Below, in pieces: positions 18,455-26,798 of a DNA stretch of 35,964 nt. Location: NCBI GenBank assembly GCA_004357495.1, contig SMWD01000152.1, forward strand, positions 1-35,964. The letters run 5' to 3'. How positions within the stretch are numbered: position 1 is the first letter of the stretch; every line of letters starts with the position of its first letter. The DNA is from Gammaproteobacteria bacterium (GTDB lineage: Bacteria; Pseudomonadota; Gammaproteobacteria; Steroidobacterales; GCA-2729495). A program made the translations under genes and the position numbers. Below the pieces are notes generated by a model. It saw nothing but the letters and a program-made list of their open reading frames with translations, ran no database searches and had not been told where the DNA came from.

Positions 18455-19864
18455 ATGGGACGAACGATTATTGAAAAGCTCTGGGATGCGCATAGCGTAG
18501 CCGACCTCGGAGACGGCAGCCACCTTTTATATATCGACCGTGTGATGTTTCACGAGCGCACGGGCAGCATTGCCCTGAAGGGCCTCGAGGCCGCGGGGCG
18601 CAAAGTCCGAAACCCGGAACAGGTATTCGGCTGCATGGACCACATCGTCGATACGATTCCGGGCCGCACCGACGAAACCATGGTCCCTGGAGGTAACGCA
18701 TTCATCACGACGACCCGCGACGCGGCACAAAAGGCCGGCGTCAACCTTTTTGATCTGGGCGACGACCGCCAGGGAATCGTGCACGTCGTCTCGCCCGAGC
18801 AGGGCATCGTCCTGCCCGGCGTCACACTGGTCTGTCCTGACAGTCATACCTGCACGCAGGGCGCGGTCGGCGCGCTGGCCTGGGGCATCGGCTCCACCGA
18901 GGCCGAACACGCGATGGCGACCAAGACGCTCGTGGTCAAAAAACCGAAGACCATGCGCGTACGCTTCGACGGGCAGCCGGGTCTGGGCATCACGGCCAAG
19001 GACCTGATCCTGCGTCTGATCGGCGAATACACGGCTGCCGGCGGCGGCGGCTACGCAATCGAGTTCGCGGGTGAGGCCATCCGCGCGATGCCGATGGAGG
19101 CTCGCTTCACGCTGTGCAACATGGCCGTGGAATTCGGCGCGTGGACGGGCATCATCGCCCCGGACGAGTGCACGTACGCGTACTGCGACGGGCGGCCGTT
19201 CGCGCCGAAAGCACACGTCTGGGAACAGGCACTGGCGCACTGGAAAACGCTGCCGAGCGACGCGGATGCGGTCTTCGACAAGGAAATCGTCATCGACTGT
19301 GCCGACATCGTGCCACAAGTCACCTGGGGCACGAGCCCGCAACACGAAACCGGCATCGACGGCGTCGTGCCGGATCCGGCCAACGAGCCGGACGCGAACC
19401 GCAGGCAGTCGATCGAACGCGCGCTCGAATACATGGATCTGACGCCGGGTACGCCGCTGGAGGGCCTCCCGATCGACTCGGCCTTCATCGGCTCCTGCAC
19501 GAACGCCCGCCTGAGCGACCTGCGCGCCGCCGGTGCCATCGTCAAGGGCAGGAAGGTCGCCGCCGGCGTCAAGGCCATCGTCGTGCCGGGTTCCAGCCAG
19601 GTCAAACTGGCGGCCGAGGCCGAAGGTCTCGACGCCGTCTTCACCGAAGCGGGGTTCGAATGGCGCGAGTCCGGCTGCTCGATGTGTTTCTTCGCCGGCG
19701 GCGAGAACCTCGGGCAGGAAAAGCGCGCGGTCTCGAGCACGAACCGGAACTTCGAGAATCGCCAGGGACCGCGCACACGCACGCACCTGGCCAGCCCGGC
19801 GATGGTCGCCGCCGCGGCGATCGCCGGGCATCTGACCGACGTGCGCAAGCTGGAGCAGTCTTGA
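18455..19864 (+). CDS. Isopropylmalate dehydratase-type large subunit (LeuC paralogue)
   Basis: This is the large [4Fe-4S] subunit of a hydro-lyase in the aconitase superfamily, 469 aa. Cluster cysteines are visible in IGSCTNARL and in GCSMCFFAGGENLG, and SSTNRNFENRQG is family-typical. Canonical LeuC reads GCSMCLAMN after the cluster cysteines and CGDSHTCTHGA earlier; here it is CFFAGGE and CPDSHTCTQGA. The protein thus seems to belong to a variant group, and substrate specificity is open: 3-isopropylmalate, or a C5 acid such as citraconate/2-methylmalate. GGGAGAG precedes the ATG. The small subunit starts four bases after the stop. No leuA or leuB is nearby. Confidence 0.85.
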   Translation: MGRTIIEKLWDAHSVADLGDGSHLLYIDRVMFHERTGSIALKGLEAAGRKVRNPEQVFGCMDHIVDTIPGRTDETMVPGGNAFITTTRDAAQKAGVNLFDLGDDRQGIVHVVSPEQGIVLPGVTLVCPDSHTCTQGAVGALAWGIGSTEAEHAMATKTLVVKKPKTMRVRFDGQPGLGITAKDLILRLIGEYTAAGGGGYAIEFAGEAIRAMPMEARFTLCNMAVEFGAWTGIIAPDECTYAYCDGRPFAPKAHVWEQALAHWKTLPSDADAVFDKEIVIDCADIVPQVTWGTSPQHETGIDGVVPDPANEPDANRRQSIERALEYMDLTPGTPLEGLPIDSAFIGSCTNARLSDLRAAGAIVKGRKVAAGVKAIVVPGSSQVKLAAEAEGLDAVFTEAGFEWRESGCSMCFFAGGENLGQEKRAVSSTNRNFENRQGPRTRTHLASPAMVAAAAIAGHLTDVRKLEQS

Positions 19865-19868
19865 GGCC

Positions 19869-20489
19869 ATGGAAAAGTTTATCGAACTGACCGCGATCGC
19901 GGCGCCACTGCTGCGCATCAACATCGACACGGATGCGATCATCCCGAGCCGCGAGTTAAAACGCGTCTCTAAAAAAGGTCTCGGGACGGGCCTGTTCGCC
20001 GGCTGGCGCTATACGGAACTCGGCAGCCGCATCGAAAACCCGGATTTCATCCTGAACCAGCCGCCCTACCGGGACGCCGGGATCCTGCTGTCCGGCGCGA
20101 ACTTCGGCTGCGGCTCGTCGCGCGAACACGCGGTCTGGTCACTCGCCGAGTGGGGCATCCGCGCGATAATCGCGCCGAGCTTCGGGGCGATCTTCTACAG
20201 CAACTGCGTCCGCAACGGCATCCTGCCGGTCATCCTCGACGACGAACGCATCGCGACGCTCGCGGATATCGTGTCCGCCAACCCGGCCGAAAACCGCATC
20301 GCCATCGACCTCGAACAGCAGACGGTCGTCGCCGTCGATGGCGGCACCGACACGTTCGACATCACTCCCGCCGATCGCCGGATGCTGATGGAAGGACTCG
20401 ATCCGATTGCCGTCACGATGCAGCGCGACGACGAAATCCTGGCGTTCCAGGCGCGGGACCGGCTGAAGCGACCCTGGGTTTACCTGTAG
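19869..20489 (+). CDS. Isopropylmalate dehydratase-type small subunit (LeuD paralogue)
   Basis: This is the swivelling small subunit (206 aa) that completes the active site of the LeuC-type partner. NIDTDAIIPSRELKRVS, GANFGCGSSREHAVW and the segment SFGAIFYSNCVRNGILPV identify the family. The usual IIPKQFLK after NxDTD is replaced by IIPSRELK, in parallel with the variant features of the large subunit. The gene starts four bases after the large-subunit stop, so the pair is one unit. The CoA-transferase gene converges on it after 24 bases. Confidence 0.87.
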   Translation: MEKFIELTAIAAPLLRINIDTDAIIPSRELKRVSKKGLGTGLFAGWRYTELGSRIENPDFILNQPPYRDAGILLSGANFGCGSSREHAVWSLAEWGIRAIIAPSFGAIFYSNCVRNGILPVILDDERIATLADIVSANPAENRIAIDLEQQTVVAVDGGTDTFDITPADRRMLMEGLDPIAVTMQRDDEILAFQARDRLKRPWVYL

Positions 20490-20513
20490 TAAAAATTACG
20501 GTCTGACCCCACC

Positions 20514-21716
20514 TCACTCCGCCCCGACAGCCCCCTCCCCGATCAGCGCGTCGATTTCTTCGTCGGAGTAACCGACCTCGGCCATGATCTCGCGGGTGTG
20601 TTGCCCCTGGCGCGGCACGTCGCGGCGAATACCGAAACGCCGACCGTCCATCTCCAGCGGCAACGCCGGAAGGCGAGCCTTCTCGCCCGCCCGGATGCCA
20701 TCGGTGACCGTCATTTCCAGCAGACCGCCGCTCGCATTCAGATGCGGATCGTCGAACAGTTCTTCGGGCTTCGCGATCGGCGCGAAAGGCAGACCGGTTG
20801 CCTCGAGCTTGTCCATCAGCTCGGCTTTCGTGAACTGCCCGAACGTCTTCTTGATGATCGGCAACAATCGTTCCTTGTGCGTGACGCGATCGTTGTTCGT
20901 CGCGAGGCTCTGATCGGCGGCCAGTTCATCGAGGCCGAACGACTCGCACAACTGCTTCCACTGCTTATCGGATACGACGCCGACGAAGACCTGGTCGTCG
21001 TCACCGGTTTCAAACACCTGGTAGATCGCCCACGCCGATATGCGCGCCGGCATCGGTGCCGCGGCCTGGCCGGTGACCGCGTACTGCGCCATGTGCTGCC
21101 CGACCAGGAACACGCTGCTCTCGTACAGCGACGCGACGACCTGCTGACCCTCGCCGGTCGCATCACGCTGATGCAGCGCTGCGAGGATGCCGATCACGCC
21201 GAACATGCCGCCCTGCACATCGACCACCGAAGAACCTGCGCGCAACGGCTGCCCCGGCGGGCCAGTCATGTAGGCGAGACCGCCCATCATCTGTGCAACC
21301 TCGTCCAGCGCGGTGCGGTGCTCGTAAGGGCCGCTCAAGAAGCCTTTTTCCGAACAGTAAATCAGCGCGGGGTTCCGCGTTTTCAACGCCGCGTAACCGA
21401 AACCGAGGCGGTCCATCGTGCCGAGACGAAAATTCTCGATCAACACGTCGGCCTCGTCGACGAGCTTTAGTACGAGCGCCTTGCCGGCCTCGGACTTTAA
21501 ATCGACACACAGGCTGCGCTTGTTGCGGTTGTACATCGGGAAGTAGCCGGCGCCAGAGCCCGGCAGGTGTCGCGTGTTGTCGCCCCCGGTCGGTTCGATG
21601 CGCACGATGTCGGCGCCCAGATCGGCCAGTATGAGGCCCGCAGCGGGACCCATTACCATATGTGTGAATTCGACGACCTTGATGCCGGCGAGCGGTAAAC
21701 CCTTGTTTTCTGTCAT
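20514..21716 (-). CDS. CaiB/BaiF class III CoA-transferase
   Basis: These enzymes move CoA between carboxylic acids through an aspartyl-CoA intermediate. The catalytic aspartate should be D138 (ALDEVAQMMGG), which aligns with the GYDxxxQ segment of formyl-CoA transferase. LADLGADIVRIEP near residues 31-42, NRNKRSLCVDLKSEAG and IENFRLGTMDRLG are family hallmarks. Length 400 aa is normal. Substrate is not evident. The nearby LeuCD-like pair and HMG-CoA-lyase-family enzyme suggest a C5/C6 hydroxy-dicarboxylate. It is divergent from the lyase gene with an 83-base gap. Confidence 0.9.
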   Translation of the reverse strand: MTENKGLPLAGIKVVEFTHMVMGPAAGLILADLGADIVRIEPTGGDNTRHLPGSGAGYFPMYNRNKRSLCVDLKSEAGKALVLKLVDEADVLIENFRLGTMDRLGFGYAALKTRNPALIYCSEKGFLSGPYEHRTALDEVAQMMGGLAYMTGPPGQPLRAGSSVVDVQGGMFGVIGILAALHQRDATGEGQQVVASLYESSVFLVGQHMAQYAVTGQAAAPMPARISAWAIYQVFETGDDDQVFVGVVSDKQWKQLCESFGLDELAADQSLATNNDRVTHKERLLPIIKKTFGQFTKAELMDKLEATGLPFAPIAKPEELFDDPHLNASGGLLEMTVTDGIRAGEKARLPALPLEMDGRRFGIRRDVPRQGQHTREIMAEVGYSDEEIDALIGEGAVGAE

Positions 21717-21799
21717 CTAAAAGCCTTTTTCGTTATTATCCCGTGCCCCGGTGCCGTAAATTATGCCCTAAGGGCCGGGAATTAATAAGGACGTTATCA

Positions 21800-22747
21800 A
21801 TGAGCGACATCGATATTCTCGTCAGCGAAGTCGGCCCGCGCGATGGCCTGCAGAGTATTCGGACAATCATGCCCACGGCGGCGAAGATAGCGTGGATCGA
21901 TGCCGAGGCCGCCGCCGGCGTCCGCGAGATCGAGGTCGCATCGTTCGTGCCACCGAAGCTGCTGCCGCAAATGGCGGACGCCGCCGAGATCGTCGCGCAC
22001 GCGAAAACGATACCCAATCTCGCCGTCATCGCCCTGGTGCCCAACTTCAAGGGCGCCGAAAACGCGATCAGGGCCGGCGCCGACAAGCTCGGGCTGCCCC
22101 TGTCGTGCAGCGAGACCCACAGCCAGGCAAACCTGAAAATGACCCATAACCAGGTCATCGACGAGGTGCGCAAAATCCGGGCGCTGATCGACACGCTGCC
22201 GGCGGCCGAGCGCCCGGGCTTCGAGGGCAGCCTGTCGACCGCGTTCGGTTGCACACTGGAGGGCAAGGTGCCGGAAGGACAGGTCGTCCGTCTTGCCGCC
22301 CGGCTGGTCGAGGCCGGCGTCGACGAGCTGAGCCTGTCAGACACGACCGGCTACGCGAACCCGAACCAGCTGCGGCGCCTGATCAAGCTCGTGCGCGCCG
22401 AGGTCGGCGCGGACAAGCTCGCTGGCGTGCATTTGCACAACACCCGCGGACTGGGCCTCGCGAATGTCGTCGCGGCGCTGGAAGAAGGCATCACGACCGT
22501 CGACAGCTCGCTCGGCGGCATCGGCGGGTGCCCGTTCGCGCCCGGCGCGAGCGGCAACATCGTGACCGAGGACCTGGTCTTCATGCTCGATTCGATGGGT
22601 CTGAAGACCGGTATCGATCTCGAGCAACTGCTGACAGTGCGCAATACGGTACTCGCGGCATTGCCCGACGAGGAGATGTACGGCTTTACGCCGGATGCGG
22701 GCCTGCCCAAGGGCTATGCCGGCGGCGGCTGGGGCCTGGGCGCTTGA
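21800..22747 (+). CDS. HMG-CoA lyase family protein
   Basis: This TIM-barrel lyase cleaves 3-hydroxy-3-methylglutaryl-CoA to acetyl-CoA and acetoacetate, or, in relatives, citramalyl-CoA-type substrates. Catalytic and metal residues are present: R14-D15 (GPRDGLQ), H211 and H213 (HLHNTRG), and C244 in GGCPFAPGASGN. The start is the ATG at 21800 with AAGGA eight bases upstream (315 aa). The frame extends to 21743, but that part is not family-like. Leucine catabolism genes (MCC, AUH, IVD) are not in the window, so the true substrate is open. A minus-strand terminator overlaps the region just after the stop. Confidence 0.9.
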   Translation: MSDIDILVSEVGPRDGLQSIRTIMPTAAKIAWIDAEAAAGVREIEVASFVPPKLLPQMADAAEIVAHAKTIPNLAVIALVPNFKGAENAIRAGADKLGLPLSCSETHSQANLKMTHNQVIDEVRKIRALIDTLPAAERPGFEGSLSTAFGCTLEGKVPEGQVVRLAARLVEAGVDELSLSDTTGYANPNQLRRLIKLVRAEVGADKLAGVHLHNTRGLGLANVVAALEEGITTVDSSLGGIGGCPFAPGASGNIVTEDLVFMLDSMGLKTGIDLEQLLTVRNTVLAALPDEEMYGFTPDAGLPKGYAGGGWGLGA

Positions 22748-22759
22748 CGCCGGGCCCAT

Positions 22760-22793
22760 AAAAAACGGGCCGAATCCGTCAGGACCCAACCCG
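22760..22793 (-). terminator. Rho-independent terminator on the minus strand, downstream of ada-like gene
   Basis: On the minus strand a 12-bp stem (CGGGTTGGGTCC / GGATTCGGCCCG, four G-T pairs) with a TGAC loop is followed by six T. The G-T pairs become C-A mismatches on the plus strand, so the signal works in one direction only. It lies 135 bases after the ada-like stop. Confidence 0.7.
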
Positions 22794-22927
22794 TCGAGTT
22801 CGCCGCCGACGCTTTGCATGGGGGAGATGCGCCACGGCGAGGGAGGGAATCATCACCCTTATTGGTACTTCAGGCCGTATTCAACATCGGCTGATTCGAA
22901 TCCTTTTCGATCGTCGCCATGTCGATC

Positions 22928-23791
22928 TCATTGATAGAATACTGCGCTCAGGCTCGCCTCCCAGCCGACGATGGCCTGCTTGCGGTGATCACCCCAGCGA
23001 TATCGCCCGAAAGCACCACTCTTACGAATCACCCGGTGGCATGGAATCAGGTAACCGATGTGGTTCTTCGCAATCGCCGATGCAACAGTGCGAGTTGCCG
23101 CTGGCGAACCGATCATTGCCGCGACCTGCTCGTAGGCGACGAGTTCGCCGGCCGGCACCGATAACAGCGCGGCCCAGACCTTGAGTTGAAACCTGCTGCC
23201 CCTGAGCAGCAGGTGCAAGGGCCTTCGCTCGCGCATATCGGTTGCGAATGCAGCACGCATCAGCGGCCGGGTAACGACGTCGTCGCGCTCGATGCACGCC
23301 TGCTTCCACTCGCCGGCCAGTTCGCGCTCCAGCCGTTCGCGCTCAACATCGGTGTCGAAGAATGCGAGCTTGCAGATGCCACGCTCCGTCGCGGCCAGCA
23401 GGCACCCGCCGAAGGGAGATTCGTGCAGACCAAAACAAATTCTCAGGCCCTGCCCATGGCGCCGATAATCGCCGGGCGTCATGCCCTCGCAGGTGATCAT
23501 CAGGTCATGCAAACGACCGGTGCCGCTAAGCCCGGAATCCAGCGCGGCCTCCATGACGGTTGCCGACCGCAGGCGTCGCTTGGCAGATTCCTTGGTCAGA
23601 TGCTGTAAAAATTGTTTCGGCGATACACCGACCCATGTCGAGAACACACGTTGCAGGTGATACTCGCTGACACCCACATGCGCACTGAGGTCCGCCAGAC
23701 ACGGCTGCTGCTCCCGGTGAGTATCCAGGTAATCAATTGCTTTGGCGATGCGGTCATACACGCGCCCGCCTGCTGGTTCCGTTGTCTCCAT
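22928..23791 (-). CDS. AraC-type HTH fused to methylated-DNA-cysteine methyltransferase (Ada-like)
   Basis: The protein joins an AraC-type DNA-binding domain (about residues 12-112, with LSAHVGVSEYHLQRVF and GMTPGDYRR) to an O6-alkylguanine-DNA methyltransferase domain (about 118-285). The suicide cysteine is C251 in IPCHRVI, with a GAFGRYRWG substrate loop. Unlike full Ada it lacks the N-terminal four-cysteine zinc domain that repairs phosphotriesters and switches transcription, so regulation must differ. The ATG at 23791 gives 287 aa with GGGG just upstream. An ATG at 23863 would add 24 arginine-rich residues without a ribosome site. Confidence 0.9.
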   Translation of the reverse strand: METTEPAGGRVYDRIAKAIDYLDTHREQQPCLADLSAHVGVSEYHLQRVFSTWVGVSPKQFLQHLTKESAKRRLRSATVMEAALDSGLSGTGRLHDLMITCEGMTPGDYRRHGQGLRICFGLHESPFGGCLLAATERGICKLAFFDTDVERERLERELAGEWKQACIERDDVVTRPLMRAAFATDMRERRPLHLLLRGSRFQLKVWAALLSVPAGELVAYEQVAAMIGSPAATRTVASAIAKNHIGYLIPCHRVIRKSGAFGRYRWGDHRKQAIVGWEASLSAVFYQ

Positions 23792-23967
23792 TCGTCCCCA
23801 CCGACGTGCGCCCGAATCGCTGCATCGCGCAGCTTGTCTGATCGACCGCGTTCCACCTGACATGATAGAGGATTATTGCGGTCGACCGACGCATGGCGCG
23901 ACCCGATTCTTGCGGAATTTGCTCCGGCGGTCGCTTTGCCGCGCCGCACACCAGAGACGGCCCGAAT

Positions 23968-23996
23968 AAGACACGCGGGCGACTCTGATATATAGT
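23968..23996 (+). promoter_or_regulatory. Candidate sigma-70 promoter for the DUF4426 gene
   Basis: AAGACA and TATAGT are separated by exactly 17 bases and precede the ATG at 24027 by 30 bases. The short leader contains the palindrome CGGCTATAGCCG (24001-24012) and AAGG as a ribosome site. Confidence 0.5.
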
Positions 23997-24026
23997 CAAG
24001 CGGCTATAGCCGTAAGGTGAAAGAAG

Positions 24027-24521
24027 ATGAATATACTTCGAGTACTCTTGACTGCCACGGCAGCCTTGGCACTCCTGTCTGCTTGCGGTCAGGAAACCTC
24101 CGTGCAGACATTCGACGGCGGCCCGACTCCCGAACCACCTGAATCGTCCGCGAAAGACTTCGGCGACTACGTCCTGCATTTCAACGGCATTTCAACGGAC
24201 CAGCTGCAGCCTGAAGTCGCGCGGGAATACAACGTGACGCGCAGTAAAAATAGAGCCATGCTGACGGTGTCGATCATCCGGAAAGAAGCCGGCACGATTG
24301 GTGTCTCCGTGCCCGGCGAAGTCACCGCGACGGCAAACAACCTGACGGGGCAACTCAAGAACCTGACCCTGCGAGAGATACGCGAAGGCGATGCGTTCTA
24401 TTACATCGGCGATATCTCCATCGCACACGCCGAGACGCTCGTCTTCAATGTCAATGCGACGCCGGAAAACACGACGAACAGCCTCGAGGTACGTTTTCTC
24501 CGGCAGTTCTATACTGACTGA
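24027..24521 (+). CDS. DUF4426 lipoprotein
   Basis: This is a predicted periplasm-facing lipoprotein of 164 aa. The signal peptide ends in the lipobox LLSAC with lipidated C20. The mature part holds the DUF4426 pattern: DFGDYVLHFNGISTDQL, VAREYNVTRSKNRAMLTVSI, NLTGQLKNLTLREI and DAFYYIGDISI. The family is widespread in Gammaproteobacteria and its function is unknown; members often sit near metW or proC, which are not present here. It converges on actF with a 23-base gap. Confidence 0.85.
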   Translation: MNILRVLLTATAALALLSACGQETSVQTFDGGPTPEPPESSAKDFGDYVLHFNGISTDQLQPEVAREYNVTRSKNRAMLTVSIIRKEAGTIGVSVPGEVTATANNLTGQLKNLTLREIREGDAFYYIGDISIAHAETLVFNVNATPENTTNSLEVRFLRQFYTD

Positions 24522-24544
24522 CGAGTGGCCACAGCCGCCACCGG

Positions 24545-25747
24545 TCAGTGCCGCGGCAGCGGCTTCAGGCGCATCTCCCAGTGCGAATACATCGGGTACC
24601 GTCCTGCGCACCAGATAATGATCGCGATGAAGCCGGCTACCATGCCGACGGCGAGGCCGATGTCCGGCCACGTGCTGAATGGCTGATTATCGGGTGACAG
24701 CGCGGGAACCACCATCAGGTACTTGCTGATCCATATGCCGAGGTTAATGCCAAAACTGATAACGCACATCGCGAGCAGCGAACGTTTGACGACGGCGAAA
24801 ATAAACGCAACGAACGGGACAAAGAAACATCCGGCCATCATCGTCCAGAAGTACGGGCCGTAGTGGCCGTACATCTGTCGCCACAGTGGTTCTGACTCGT
24901 GTTCCAGGTTACCGAACCAGATCACGAAGAACTGCGCCCAGAAGAAATATAACCACAGCAGCGTGAACGCCGTGACCAACATCCCGAGCTTGCGCACCTG
25001 GTCCGGCCCGAACGGCGCGTCACCCTTGCCCGAACCACCCAGCAGCGCCGGGAACACAATCAGGGCCGCGCATCCAGCAAACAGGCTGCCGAACCAGAAG
25101 TAAATCGGGAACACCGTGCTGTGCCAGTGCGGGATCAGCATCATCGCGAAATCCCAGGCGAACAAGGTGTTGCACAGTATAAAAGCAATGATGACCCACG
25201 GCGACAGCAGATACAGCTGGCGCTCCACGGCACGGTGATCGATTGCGTCGGCGTCCGCACCGGCCGCCAGATCCGGGCGCAGGCTCTTTAAGACGTAAAC
25301 GGCACTGAGGCCATAGAAGGCCAGCAGGCCGAGCAGATTGCGGATCAACAGCCAGTTCAGATCGAGCCACGGACTCAGGTGCGCCTCCGGTTCCGGCGAC
25401 AGCCAGTAGAACAAATCGTCGCGCGCAAAGTAGAACAACAGCAGGAAAATGCCGATTGCGAATGGCGCGAATGCCAGCGTGCTGAGTTCCGCCAGGCGGT
25501 AGTACGGCTTGGCCCACTGCGCCTTGACGATCCGGGTGATCGCGCAGAAGACGACGCCGGCCTGGCTGATACCGAGCAGATACAGGAACGAGGCTGTCAG
25601 CACGCCGAAGTCGAGCGCGGCGGTCTCGCTATTCAGTCCATACAGCAGGCTGCCGAGTCCCAGCACAAACAAAGCGAGCATGACCCACAGGGCAACCGTT
25701 CCAGCCTCGCGTGATCGGGCGAATCCAAGCGGGTGCAGCGTGCTCAT
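24545..25747 (-). CDS. actF: Alternative complex III subunit ActF
   Basis: ActF is the second NrfD-like integral membrane subunit of the quinol:cytochrome c/oxidase oxidoreductase. The 400 aa contain about ten hydrophobic helices with conserved segments GVVFCAITRIVKAQWAKPYYRLAE, SPWVIIAFILCNTLFAWDFAMML and FWAQFFVIWFGNLEHE. The ATG at 25747 overlaps the actE stop (ATGA), so translation is probably coupled. A frame extending to 25804 is inside actE and is rejected. This is the last gene of the act operon. Confidence 0.9.
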   Translation of the reverse strand: MSTLHPLGFARSREAGTVALWVMLALFVLGLGSLLYGLNSETAALDFGVLTASFLYLLGISQAGVVFCAITRIVKAQWAKPYYRLAELSTLAFAPFAIGIFLLLFYFARDDLFYWLSPEPEAHLSPWLDLNWLLIRNLLGLLAFYGLSAVYVLKSLRPDLAAGADADAIDHRAVERQLYLLSPWVIIAFILCNTLFAWDFAMMLIPHWHSTVFPIYFWFGSLFAGCAALIVFPALLGGSGKGDAPFGPDQVRKLGMLVTAFTLLWLYFFWAQFFVIWFGNLEHESEPLWRQMYGHYGPYFWTMMAGCFFVPFVAFIFAVVKRSLLAMCVISFGINLGIWISKYLMVVPALSPDNQPFSTWPDIGLAVGMVAGFIAIIIWCAGRYPMYSHWEMRLKPLPRH

Positions 25748-26280
25748 TTTTCGTCGATCTCGGTCTTGCCGAATTCGTGTTTGATATAGTTGACCACGTC
25801 CCACCTCTCCTCCGGGCTCAACGCATCGCGGTAGAACGGCATGGCCGAACGGCCGCGCGTCAAGGTAAAAAACACCTGCCCGTCGGCCTGATCCTGGGTG
25901 TAGGCGTCGTTCAGGTCCGCCGGCGACGGATCGGCGAACTTCAGGCCAACCGGGCCGTCACCCCGCCCTTCCGGCCCGTGACAGACGATGCAGTTGGTCT
26001 GGTAAAAAGACTTGCCACGCGCCAGCGACTCGGGAGTCGCGGCGACCGGGTTCTCGATCGATATGGCTGCGTCCTTCGCATCGAACATGCCTTGCTCGGT
26101 CGTTGGCGCGACCACCGTTTCGCCACCACGCACCGGCACGGCACCCGGCCCCGGCGGTGCGATCGACTCCTGCGGCTTCGCGGACGGCTGATCGACCATG
26201 TCACGATCCCACGGCAAACCCGCGACCGTCGACGCGTAGCCGAGCAACCCTAATGCAATCAAAGCATGCCGAATGCGCAT
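25744..26280 (-). CDS. actE: Alternative complex III subunit ActE, monoheme cytochrome c
   Basis: ActE is a monoheme c-type cytochrome on the periplasmic face. The heme site is C97-I-V-C100-H101 and the likely distal ligand M147 (RSAMPFY). An N-terminal hydrophobic segment (about 5-21) acts as signal or anchor. A Pro-rich linker of about 40 residues (SIAPPGPGAVPV) precedes the cytochrome domain. There is no lipobox cysteine. In my recollection the Flavobacterium ActE is lipid-anchored, so this may be a different mode of attachment. Its start overlaps the actD stop (TGATG). Confidence 0.92.
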   Translation of the reverse strand: MRIRHALIALGLLGYASTVAGLPWDRDMVDQPSAKPQESIAPPGPGAVPVRGGETVVAPTTEQGMFDAKDAAISIENPVAATPESLARGKSFYQTNCIVCHGPEGRGDGPVGLKFADPSPADLNDAYTQDQADGQVFFTLTRGRSAMPFYRDALSPEERWDVVNYIKHEFGKTEIDEK

Positions 26281-26798
26281 CAGGCGGCTTCCTCCTTCAT
26301 GGCGCGGACTTCCTCCGCGCCGGCCTCGCGGAGAATGCTCTCTGCTTTTTGAAAATGTGCGTCATCGTCAACCTCGACCGCCACGGCGAACTTGTCGACG
26401 GCGGCCTCCGGCACGTACACGCGCTCCCGGATTGCCGGCAGGCGCGCGCTGATGAAGAAGCCGAGGACTGTGAACAAAATGCCGAACAGGATCGTCATCT
26501 CGTAGGTGATGATCAGGAACGGCGGTATTGTGATGATCGGTCGGCCGCCAACCGGGTGCAGATACACCACGGCCGTGCCGGCGGCCAGCAGGAAGCCGCA
26601 GATACCGCCAATAATTCCACCCATCAGCGTAAAGCGTTTGATGACCGACTTCTTCTCGCCGAGCACTTCCTCCACGCCTTCCATTGGGATCGGCGACATC
26701 AGTGACGGTGTCGCGAACCCCGCGCCCTTGAGCTTGCCGGCTGCCGCCAGCGCGGCATCCGGCGCGGGAAACAGCCCCACTGCCTGGTGACTGACCAT
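26280..26798 (-). CDS. actD: Alternative complex III subunit ActD (DUF3341)
   Basis: ActD is the small two-helix subunit that packs against ActC. The N-terminal domain VGLFPAPDAALAAAGKLKGAGF is the DUF3341 pattern. Two hydrophobic helices follow (about residues 62-85 and 98-122), then a soluble tail with VEVDDDAHFQKAESILREAGAEEV. From the ATG at 26798 it is 172 aa. The start overlaps the actC stop by one base (TGATG). An upstream extension of the frame lies entirely inside actC. Confidence 0.9.
   Translation of the reverse strand: MVSHQAVGLFPAPDAALAAAGKLKGAGFATPSLMSPIPMEGVEEVLGEKKSVIKRFTLMGGIIGGICGFLLAAGTAVVYLHPVGGRPIITIPPFLIITYEMTILFGILFTVLGFFISARLPAIRERVYVPEAAVDKFAVAVEVDDDAHFQKAESILREAGAEEVRAMKEEAA

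Noticed and set aside
18527-19942. A 471-codon open frame antisense to the leuC-like gene
   Set aside because: Same pattern: full overlap with a clear gene, no homology features, biased composition.
24513-24549. Inverted ACTGAC/GTCAGT between the DUF4426 gene and actF as a bidirectional terminator
   Set aside because: The internal part pairs poorly and there is no T-run on either strand.
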